DNA of 10,545 nt. It comes from Bacillota bacterium. GTDB lineage: Bacteria > Bacillota > Clostridia > Clostridiales > Clostridiaceae. The DNA is taken from assembly GCA_021779235.1 (NCBI GenBank), contig JAJYBA010000041.1:1-10545 (forward strand), in the 5' to 3' direction. How positions within the stretch are numbered: position 1 is the first letter of the stretch; every line of letters starts with the position of its first letter. Below are positions 1-6,197 of this stretch, piece after piece. Both the position numbers and the translations under genes were made by a program. A model generated the notes under the pieces. It searched no databases. It was not told the origin of the DNA and saw only the letters and a list, made by a program, of their open reading frames with translations.

Positions 1-279
1 TACTGTTGCCATAAGTTTCATTCCTATCTCAGGGTTTTCTACTTCAAGTTGTCCACTTACAACAAGTCCATTTTCGAATTTAGCAATTCCAAAACCTATA
101 TATGGTTTCATATATCCCTCTGGAAGATTATATACTTTTGTATAGGTTACGAGGGTTACTTCTCCAGAAAGTGGCACTTTCTCAAACTCTCTATTTTCAC
201 ACTTTTTACATACATAATGCTTAGGATGGTGAAGCTCACCACAAGCTGTACATTTATAAGCATACATTTCTTGTTCCAT
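1..279 (-). CDS. DUF35 zinc-ribbon/OB-fold protein, partial (C-terminus off the left edge)
   Basis: The first 93 codons are present, starting at the ATG at 277-279; the rest lies beyond position 1. A rubredoxin-like zinc ribbon is clear near the N-terminus: Cys10-x2-Cys13 and Cys24-x2-Cys27. It leads into the beta-rich start of the OB-fold part (residues about 35-93, with a G-F-G-I-A strand). This is the DUF35 (OB-fold acyl-CoA-associated) family, whose members bind thiolase-superfamily proteins and help hold the CoA ester. A strong ribosome binding site (reverse complement of 286-293) lies inside the end of the thiolase gene, and only 2 bases separate the two genes, so they are surely co-transcribed and probably form one complex. 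I infer that it is the partner subunit of the thiolase-fold protein upstream. The family call is firm; the reaction is not known. Confidence 0.9.
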   Translation of the reverse strand, partial: MEQEMYAYKCTACGELHHPKHYVCKKCENREFEKVPLSGEVTLVTYTKVYNLPEGYMKPYIGFGIAKFENGLVVSGQLEVENPEIGMKLMATV

Positions 280-281
280 AA

Positions 282-1478
282 TTATGCCTCCTCCTTAGTA
301 AGTATTATTGCAACAACATTATTGCCGAAACCACCAAAGTTAACAGTAAGACCAGCTTTAGCTCCCTCTACTTGACGTCCTGTAGCTTCTCCCCTTAATT
401 GTTTTACAATTTCTACAACCTGAGAAACTCCAGTTGCACCAAGTGGATGTCCCTTTGCTTTTAAACCTCCTGAGGTGTTAATTGGAATCTTACCACCAAT
501 CTTTGTTTCTCCATTTCTGGCTGCTATATGACCTTCACCCCTCTTAAAGAAACCAACTTCTTCAGATTCAACTATCTCTAGTATTTGAAAAGCATCATGA
601 AGCTCTGCAACATCAATATCCTCTGGAGTAAGTCCTGACATTTTATATGCCATTTCTGCAGAGCGTCTAACAGCAAGTAAATCTGTAGGTACTTCTCTTT
701 CGGCCACTGAATGAGTATCCGTTGCTTGGCCTATCCCCGCTATTTTTATTGGCTTTTTCTTGAATCTATCTGCTTTGTCCATGGCACAAAGTAAAACTGC
801 TGCTGACCCATCAGATACAGGACAACAATGATACATACGAAGTGGCTCTGCAACATATGGATTCATTATATGTGCATCCTCATCTTCTGTTATACAATAA
901 AGATTAGGCACCACATGTATATGTGCTACTGGATTATGGGTTGCATTCTCGTGATTCTTAACTGCTACAATGGATAAATCTTTTTCAGTCACTCCATACT
1001 TCTCCATACATAATTTTGTAAAGAGTCCTGCGAAAGCTGGCAAAGTTAACCCATAATTATATTCAGCTTCTGGGTGAAGCATTGTGGCAACAAAATCCGT
1101 GCCTTCCCAGCCGCTAACAACCCTCATCATTTCTCCACCAACCACAAGCACGCAATCACACATACCACTAGCTATAGCCATATATCCAAGTTTTATAGCT
1201 GATGCTCCTGAGGCTGGACCATTTTCTATTGTTTCAGCCATTGCAGGTCTTAAATTCAAATAATCCACAAGTGCGGATGCTATACCGCTTTGTTTATTAA
1301 GGATACCTGCACCCATTGTTGATACAAAAACCTGATCAATGCCGTGGCCCATGCCGGTTTTAACACCAGCATCGTCCAAAGCCTGTACAGCAGCCATACT
1401 TAGCATATCAGTAAAGGTTCCGCCTGACATTTTACCAAATTTGCTATGACCTACCCCTACAATCCCAACTTCTCTCAT
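282..1478 (-). CDS. Thiolase-fold protein (SCP2/archaeal type) lacking the nucleophilic cysteine
   Basis: This 398-residue protein has the usual length of thiolases of the SCP-x/archaeal class that pair with DUF35 proteins. Visible landmarks are V-G-V-G-H-S-K-F-G at residues 7-15, A-E-L-H-D-A-F at 291-297 with His294, G-H-P-L-G-A-T-G at 343-350 with His344, and the terminal N-F-G-G-F-G at 380-385. The usual nucleophile motif (E-x-x-C-A-S/T-G) reads E-N-G-P-A-S-G at 85-91, so the cysteine position is Pro88 (codon CCA at 1215-1217, minus strand). Biosynthetic or degradative thiolase chemistry through an acyl-cysteine is therefore unlikely. A thiolase-fold/DUF35 aldolase (Ltp2-ChsH2 of steroid side-chain degradation) is a known case of a remodelled active site, and a C-C lyase or non-covalent acyl transfer is my inference. 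The start overlaps the stop of the GNAT-like gene by 4 bases (ATGA), which suggests translational coupling. Automatic annotation would probably call it acetyl-CoA acetyltransferase. Confidence 0.9.
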   Translation of the reverse strand: MREVGIVGVGHSKFGKMSGGTFTDMLSMAAVQALDDAGVKTGMGHGIDQVFVSTMGAGILNKQSGIASALVDYLNLRPAMAETIENGPASGASAIKLGYMAIASGMCDCVLVVGGEMMRVVSGWEGTDFVATMLHPEAEYNYGLTLPAFAGLFTKLCMEKYGVTEKDLSIVAVKNHENATHNPVAHIHVVPNLYCITEDEDAHIMNPYVAEPLRMYHCCPVSDGSAAVLLCAMDKADRFKKKPIKIAGIGQATDTHSVAEREVPTDLLAVRRSAEMAYKMSGLTPEDIDVAELHDAFQILEIVESEEVGFFKRGEGHIAARNGETKIGGKIPINTSGGLKAKGHPLGATGVSQVVEIVKQLRGEATGRQVEGAKAGLTVNFGGFGNNVVAIILTKEEA

Positions 1479-2149
1479 CTTTTATACCCTGGAATTTGAG
1501 CATAGGTTGCTGGAAGAATTGGATGCTCTGCAGTTTTAAGAAGTTCTTCCTTTACAGGACGGCGGCCACCAAGTTTTGTAGCTTTATGTTTTTCCCACAA
1601 TGCTTTAGTTAACACATATGTTGGTACTCCACCTAGCTCATGCCAAGTTTCTGGTCTTGATTCAAGTTCATATTCAATCATCCATCTCTTAAATCCATTT
1701 GGACTTTCAGCAACGATTAGAACTTCTTCTTGATTTAAGAAATCTAAATGGTATTCCATTTTTGCAGCAAATAATTGTGCTCCAATTCTAAGTCCTTGCT
1801 TTAAGGTCATAGTATGATAGGACATTCCTACCTTATCATCAACTAAACGCCCATTAACAATACCAACCAAAACTCCATCTATTGTTCCAATTAAGCAATA
1901 TTCATCTTTTACTCTATATCTGTAGTAACCTAAAAGCTCTGAGTATATTCTAGATGCAACAATATCATAAAAATCAGCTTCAACGGTCATAAGAGGCTTA
2001 ACTGCTTCTAAAATATGTGGTACTTCTTCCCTTGCGATTTGACGAATTACTAATTTTTCTCCAGTTGCCATGGTAATATACTTAGGTGGATAAGGCACCA
2101 TTGGTGTCTCCACTGGTCTTAAGCTTTGTTCCATTTTATCTACTATCAT
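1475..2149 (-). CDS. GNAT-like protein of unknown function, linked to thiolase/DUF35
   Basis: A soluble 224-residue protein with no signal peptide or membrane segment. The middle resembles a divergent GNAT N-acetyltransferase: a beta-strand/helix opening L-V-I-R-Q-I-A-R-E-E at about 33-42, a strand pair Y-C-L-I-G-T-I-D-G-V-L-V-G-I-V at 84-98, a helix after R-I-G-A-Q-L-F at 121-127, and a strand/helix end V-L-I-V-A-E-S-P-N-G-F-K-R-W-M at 143-157. The classic acetyl-CoA loop (Q/R-x-x-G-x-G/A) is not clean, so acetyl transfer is uncertain; it may bind CoA or act as a structural partner. The N-terminal 25 residues and the Lys/Arg-rich C-terminus (about 185-224) lie outside the fold. The start is supported by AAAGGATG about 7-10 bases upstream. 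It overlaps the thiolase start by 4 bases, so it belongs to the thiolase/DUF35 unit. The family assignment is by pattern only. Confidence 0.78.
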   Translation of the reverse strand: MIVDKMEQSLRPVETPMVPYPPKYITMATGEKLVIRQIAREEVPHILEAVKPLMTVEADFYDIVASRIYSELLGYYRYRVKDEYCLIGTIDGVLVGIVNGRLVDDKVGMSYHTMTLKQGLRIGAQLFAAKMEYHLDFLNQEEVLIVAESPNGFKRWMIEYELESRPETWHELGGVPTYVLTKALWEKHKATKLGGRRPVKEELLKTAEHPILPATYAQIPGYKR

Positions 2150-2192
2150 TATTTATCATCCTTTCGAATTTGTATTTTTTTATATAATAATT

Positions 2193-2251
2193 AAAAAGTA
2201 GAATTTTTATTGGTGTCTTTCTAATATCTAATTTAAAAAATTCTACTCTTT
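2193..2251 (-). terminator. Inverted repeat between cyclase and GNAT-like genes; possible weak terminator or attenuator
   Basis: Arms 2197-2208 and 2236-2247 are perfect 12-base complements. After one mismatch (2196/2248) three more pairs form (2193-2195 with 2249-2251). The loop is 27 bases. Read on the minus strand, the 3' arm runs into a short U-rich stretch (TTTTTAATT). The stem is almost all A+T and the loop is long, so it is a weak intrinsic terminator at best. It may thin transcription between the cyclase and the downstream GNAT-like/thiolase/DUF35 genes. Confidence 0.45.
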
Positions 2252-2275
2252 AACAAAACTTACTTTTTGTAAAAA

Positions 2276-3067
2276 CTACTCTGCATCAAAAGCAACTATA
2301 CGGGATATGCAAGATTCTCCGCCTTCAAATCTCCATGGGAAACATCCTATTATTAGTCTCTTGCCAAGCACCTTATCAATATCTCCACCAAGATTTTCAG
2401 CATGAATAATATTAACAGGGAATAGGTCATAATGCATTAATTGATAATCATCCTCTGGCCAGAAATCTTCTATTCCTTTGCCATATTTAGCTTGTAAATA
2501 TCTCTCTGCACGTCTAGCTTCTTTTGGAGCCCATTCACGAATTTTTGTGTTCATTGGATGATCCGCAGAACCACAGTCAACACCTATCCATTTGAATTCC
2601 ATTTCCTTACACCAATCTGAAAATTCCTTTGTAGGGCCTGGATGTCTCATCATTACTCTTTCCTCGTCTGCCTCAGGTTCATCCCAACCATATTTATGAT
2701 AGCCAGTGTGTATAATTAAAATATCACCTTTTCTAACATCTGCTCTCTCCATAATATCCTTTGATGTATATATTCCATAATCCTCAGCTATATCTGATAT
2801 ATCAACAACAACTCCAGGTGCCACAAGCTCTTCGAGTGGAATACTTGCTATATCTCTTCCATGTGTACAAAAATGCAAGGAACCATCAAGATGAGTACCA
2901 ACATGATTTGAATGAGTTAGCACCTGACCATTTGCTCCATTAGAGGAGAGTCTCTTAAAAAACTTAATTTCAAGCGGCTCATAGGTTGGCCATGCTGGTG
3001 TTAAATGACTAATTTTTTGAGTTAAATCATACATTTTCACATTTTTAAAAGCATCAATAATATTCAT
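2276..3067 (-). CDS. Cyclase-family metal-dependent hydrolase (KynB/isatin hydrolase-like)
   Basis: This 263-residue protein carries the metal-binding signature of the cyclase (kynurenine formamidase-like) superfamily: H-V-G-T-H-L-D-G-S-L-H-F at residues 55-66, with His55, His59, Asp61 and His65 as expected ligands or active-site residues. Other family traits are the opening Y-D-L-T-Q-K-I-S at 13-20, L-I-I-H-T-G-Y-H in the core, G-V-D-C-G-S-A-D-H-P past the middle, and H-A-E-N-L-G-G near the C-terminus. Known members hydrolyse N-formylkynurenine, isatin or related amides using Zn or Mn. Next to carbamoyltransferase-like genes, I infer that it opens a cyclic amide/ureide or cleaves an N-acyl compound; tryptophan breakdown is less likely because no kynurenine gene is nearby. 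The start has an excellent ribosome binding site (GGAGGG, 5 bases before the ATG). A structured 132-base gap separates it from the DUF1116 gene upstream. Confidence 0.9.
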   Translation of the reverse strand: MNIIDAFKNVKMYDLTQKISHLTPAWPTYEPLEIKFFKRLSSNGANGQVLTHSNHVGTHLDGSLHFCTHGRDIASIPLEELVAPGVVVDISDIAEDYGIYTSKDIMERADVRKGDILIIHTGYHKYGWDEPEADEERVMMRHPGPTKEFSDWCKEMEFKWIGVDCGSADHPMNTKIREWAPKEARRAERYLQAKYGKGIEDFWPEDDYQLMHYDLFPVNIIHAENLGGDIDKVLGKRLIIGCFPWRFEGGESCISRIVAFDAE

Positions 3068-3106
3068 ATATACCCTCCGTTTATAATAAATTATTCAACT
3101 GTTTTT

Positions 3107-3195
3107 TTAACAACATTTTGGAAGCTTAAGCCTGCCATTTTCTATAAGGGGCAGTTGCACAGGTTGCAGTCTAAATCTGCTTCCAAAGTTGTTAA
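3107..3195 (-). repeat. Long inverted repeat in the DUF1116-cyclase gap (structured RNA or MITE-like element)
   Basis: Arms 3107-3125 and 3179-3195 pair over 17 base pairs (8 + 9) with only a 2-base bulge (3115-3116). The 53-base interior holds nested short stems (CTGCC at 3132-3136 with GGCAG at 3150-3154; GCAG at 3166-3169 with CTGC at 3177-3180, competing with the outer stem) and a repeated GTTGCA at 3154-3159 and 3163-3168. On the minus strand it begins a few bases after the DUF1116 stop and ends about 30 bases before the cyclase ribosome binding site. No U-tail follows on either strand, so it does not look like an intrinsic terminator. It may be a processing or stability element, a leader RNA, or a small transposable relic. 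I do not recognise a known riboswitch class. Confidence 0.6.
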
Positions 3196-3199
3196 TATT

Positions 3200-4615
3200 T
3201 CAGCATCGAAGATGATGATTAATAAAATAGGTAAGTGCATCTTCAAAACACTTCATTGGTGGATGAACTATGCCTGCCCCTACTTGCCCAACACCGGCTC
3301 TATTACATGCAATTCCAGTATTTATTACGGGCAATATTCTTGTTTCAATAACTTTTCTAAAATCAATTCCAGTTGGTGTTCCTCTAAAATTTATATTTGG
3401 TATTTTAAAGGTGTTGTTTTCTGCACAAGTTATCTCGTACATGCTTGTTGTGTAATTTATAGCATCCTTTGTTGTGCCCCCCACAAATTGAACAATTGCT
3501 GGGGCAGTTGCCATAGCAAATCCACCTATTCCTGCTGTTTCTGTTATACAGCTATCTCCAATGTCAGGGTTTGCATCACTTTCCTCAAACCCCGGGAAAT
3601 AAAGGCCGTCTACTAATTCGCAAGGGGCAGTAAACCACTCATCACCTGTTCCAGATACCCTTATTCCAAAATTAGTACCATTTCTTGACATTGTATAAAC
3701 TATAGTACTATTTGGAATATCACTTAATGGATCCAAGCTACATTTACATGCTGGCATAGATACATTTAAGAAAAAATGATCATTTTTATCTATAAAAGTT
3801 AGTACTTCAGCTTTTTCATCATTGGAGTACTGCGTTTTAACAATGCAAGGTGCAAGTTCCCTAAATAAAAGGGAGGTTCCTGCCTTATTTCTGTTATGAC
3901 CCTCATCACCCATTTGAAGACTTTGAGCTATTATAGTTTTTAAATCTACACTTCCCTTTATTTTCATAGCTTCCCTAAGTACTGGTGCAAGTACTTTTTC
4001 CATCCAGTTTAGTCTGTCAATGACTTCTTGGCTAAAGGCTCCAAACCTAAGTACCTTACCTAAACCTTCGTTCAAGGTGCAGTATGCAAAATTTCCAAAG
4101 GCTTTATTTTGTAAAATCCAAACTGGCATTGAACTTGTAACTACCCCCGCCATAGGTCCTACTGTGGAATGATGATGACAAGAATCAAATATAATCTCTC
4201 CTGAAGAAGCAAGTTTTCTTCCCTCTTCCTCAGTTGTTACTAATTTTTCATATATAAGACCACCAACAATTGCACCTTTAAGTGGTTCACTCATTTCCTC
4301 CCAAGCTATAGGTGGACCTGCATGAAGAATTGTTTTTTTAGTCATTCCTGGTATATGAGTTCCTGCAGTGCCTATACCAACAATTATTGGCTCCGCAGCA
4401 AGAAGCCTAGCTAATGCTTCTTTGTTTGCTACTTCGATTTTTTCACTTATATTCTCATCTTCCAAAATAGAAAGCTTTATACTTGCATCATTTGGTGGTC
4501 TCCAACTAACATGCATACTTTGAACATTTTGCTCTTTTAAATCTTTATGAAAAGACTCTAATCCCAGATTTATAACCGCAAGTTTCTCACTGAATAATTT
4601 ATTTATCTCGGGCAA
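3200..4615 (-). CDS. DUF1116 protein, AllG/YlbE-like subunit of an oxamate carbamoyltransferase-type complex
   Basis: Residue numbers are from the TTG start (471 residues). The protein shows DUF1116 landmarks: G-P-P-I-A-W-E-E-M at about 100-108, S-C-H-H-H-S-T-V-G-P-M-A-G at 145-157 with the Cys-His-His-His cluster, and L-N-E-G-L-G-K-V-L-R-F-G at 181-192. The E. coli counterpart (YlbE, AllG) works with FdrA and YlbF as oxamate carbamoyltransferase, which swaps oxalurate plus phosphate for oxamate plus carbamoyl phosphate. The substrate here is unproven. A GTG at 4622-4624 also opens the frame, but it overlaps the AAGGAGG ribosome binding site (4624-4630). The TTG at 4613-4615 sits 8 bases behind that site and is the better start. 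The binding site itself overlaps the fdrA stop codon, so the two genes are tightly coupled. The Cys-His-rich motif could hold metal or be catalytic; that is inference. Confidence 0.9.
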   Translation of the reverse strand: MPEINKLFSEKLAVINLGLESFHKDLKEQNVQSMHVSWRPPNDASIKLSILEDENISEKIEVANKEALARLLAAEPIIVGIGTAGTHIPGMTKKTILHAGPPIAWEEMSEPLKGAIVGGLIYEKLVTTEEEGRKLASSGEIIFDSCHHHSTVGPMAGVVTSSMPVWILQNKAFGNFAYCTLNEGLGKVLRFGAFSQEVIDRLNWMEKVLAPVLREAMKIKGSVDLKTIIAQSLQMGDEGHNRNKAGTSLLFRELAPCIVKTQYSNDEKAEVLTFIDKNDHFFLNVSMPACKCSLDPLSDIPNSTIVYTMSRNGTNFGIRVSGTGDEWFTAPCELVDGLYFPGFEESDANPDIGDSCITETAGIGGFAMATAPAIVQFVGGTTKDAINYTTSMYEITCAENNTFKIPNINFRGTPTGIDFRKVIETRILPVINTGIACNRAGVGQVGAGIVHPPMKCFEDALTYFINHHLRC

Positions 4616-4628
4616 AGCACACACCTCC

Positions 4629-6197
4629 TTATATTTTATTTAATCTTCCAAGAATTAATGAAGATAATTTAACAGCCTGAGCATTAGATGGCATTAGTAT
4701 AACCCCTGCTTTCTCTAGCTTTCCACATTGCTGCTTATAATTTTGAGGGTCTCCCTCTGTGCCACACACATACCCAATTACACATAAATATTTATTTTTA
4801 TCTTGCATAGTTTGTTTAGCATCTATTATAGCTTGAAGCATTTCTCCAGCTGGATCTATGTTTGATCCATAACCAAGTACAAAATCCATAAGTACTACTG
4901 CAACTTCATCGTCTCCTGCTTCTCTAGGAAGTCTTTCTACCCTAGCCACTGGATCTATCATTGGATGTGGCTTTCCAACAGTGAAATCATCATCACCTAG
5001 GTCAATACAGGTGTGTTCCACGCTTTTGTGTATATCCTTTAATTTAAGTTCAGGTGATAGAGGAATATTAGAGTATATTCTATAGCCTTCCTTCCCTAGC
5101 ATCTTCATTGCTTCATCTGCCAAGGTTCCACCAGTATATAAAGCTCTTAAATACTTCTGAGAACTACTAATTTTTTTACATTCACCTTGAACAATTTCTT
5201 CAATTTCCATATCTGATAATGTAAAGCCAGTAAAATCGTCTATTTTCTTGCCCTCTGATAGAAGTACTGCCTTTCTTGCTGCATCCTCTAAATTTACAGA
5301 GGAGTATGCACCCTGCTTTTCAATTTCACATCTATCTCCACCTATAAAGCTTGCAATAACTGGCTTGTTTGTAGTTTTTACCATATTTAATATTTTTTCT
5401 GCCACCTCAGGTGCTGGTGGTTTAGAGATTAACACTATAACCTTTGTTTCTTCATCATCAATTAAGGCTTTAAAACCCTCAATCATCATAATTCCGCCAA
5501 CTTCACTTTTAAGATCGCGTCCACCAGTTCCAATAACCTGAGATACCCCGCCACCCATTTTATCTATAATGACAGTAATCTCCTGGGTTCCTGTACCAGA
5601 GGCTCCCACAATACCTATGTTCCCTCTTCTTACAACATTTGCAAAACATAGAGGTACACCATTAATAATTGCTGTGCCACAATCTGGTCCCATAACAAGC
5701 AGTCCCTTATCTCTGCCTATTTCTTTTAGCTCAATTTCTTCTTCTACTGTGACATTATCGCTAAATAACATTACATGAAGGTTATTATTTAATGCTTTTT
5801 TTGCTTCATAAGCTGCATATTTCCCTGGCAAAGATATAACTGCCATGTTAGCTTCCTCGAAATGCTTAACTGCAGCATTAAGGGTTGTTGGTTTATACTC
5901 TAAAGCTGAGTCATCGTAATCCGTCTTAGTATTTAATAATTCATCAACCTTCTTAACAATTATTTCAAGTGAATTTTCTTCATCACTTGCTACTGCTATG
6001 AAAAAATCATTAGGTGTAAGTGCCCTTATTGCATCATTTGACAAACTCAAATTTTCCGTTAACTCTTTATTCAGTTCTGTTCCCATACCGACTATAACGT
6101 CTTTTACCTTTGGCATTTTTTTAATTTCCTTAGTTATTAACATTAATGCCACAGAATCATAGTAAGTATTTTTTCTAATATCCACACACAGATTCAT
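4629..6197 (-). CDS. fdrA: FdrA (AllF-like), CoA-ligase-fold subunit of an oxamate carbamoyltransferase-type complex
   Basis: This 522-residue protein matches FdrA over its whole length. The N-terminus has Y-D-S-V-A-L-M-L at 13-20 and V-G-M-G-T at 36-40. The core has G-P-D-C-G-T at 170-175, G-I-V-G-A-S-G-T-G-T-Q-E at 195-206 and G-T-G-G-R-D-L at 223-229, all typical of the CoA-binding/succinyl-CoA synthetase alpha fold. The phosphohistidine loop of true synthetases (G-H-A-G-A) appears as Q-G-A-Y-S-S near 295-300, so a phosphorylated-histidine mechanism is not expected. FdrA proteins are a carbamoyltransferase component in E. coli (AllF) and were first noted as suppressors of an ftsH defect. 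The start ATG has AGGAGGG about 9 bases upstream and overlaps the end of the DUF2877 gene by 23 bases, a sign of co-translation. The family call is firm; the substrate is unproven. Confidence 0.95.
   Translation of the reverse strand: MNLCVDIRKNTYYDSVALMLITKEIKKMPKVKDVIVGMGTELNKELTENLSLSNDAIRALTPNDFFIAVASDEENSLEIIVKKVDELLNTKTDYDDSALEYKPTTLNAAVKHFEEANMAVISLPGKYAAYEAKKALNNNLHVMLFSDNVTVEEEIELKEIGRDKGLLVMGPDCGTAIINGVPLCFANVVRRGNIGIVGASGTGTQEITVIIDKMGGGVSQVIGTGGRDLKSEVGGIMMIEGFKALIDDEETKVIVLISKPPAPEVAEKILNMVKTTNKPVIASFIGGDRCEIEKQGAYSSVNLEDAARKAVLLSEGKKIDDFTGFTLSDMEIEEIVQGECKKISSSQKYLRALYTGGTLADEAMKMLGKEGYRIYSNIPLSPELKLKDIHKSVEHTCIDLGDDDFTVGKPHPMIDPVARVERLPREAGDDEVAVVLMDFVLGYGSNIDPAGEMLQAIIDAKQTMQDKNKYLCVIGYVCGTEGDPQNYKQQCGKLEKAGVILMPSNAQAVKLSSLILGRLNKI

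Noticed and set aside
49..375. Open frame of 108 codons on the plus strand
   Set aside because: It lies antisense to the DUF35 and thiolase genes, has no ribosome binding site, and its composition is that of a reverse-strand shadow.
282..1478. Ordinary acetyl-CoA acetyltransferase
   Set aside because: The nucleophilic cysteine is replaced by proline and the C-terminal C-x-G motif is absent, so the standard reaction is not supported.
3107..3195. Known riboswitch in the DUF1116-cyclase gap
   Set aside because: I could not match it to any class I know, such as purine, guanidine, glycine, THF or preQ1. It is kept only as a structured element.
3155..3616. Plus-strand open frame of 153 codons covering the structured gap and the end of the DUF1116 gene
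   Set aside because: Rich in Cys, Ser and Tyr with no recognisable domain, and antisense to a well-supported gene. The apparent coding is a shadow.
5248..5778. Two plus-strand open frames inside fdrA
   Set aside because: They sit entirely antisense to conserved FdrA motifs and have no start signals or family resemblance.
4629..6197. Succinyl-CoA synthetase alpha subunit
   Set aside because: The overall match is to FdrA and the phosphohistidine loop is missing. No beta-subunit (ATP-grasp) gene is adjacent.
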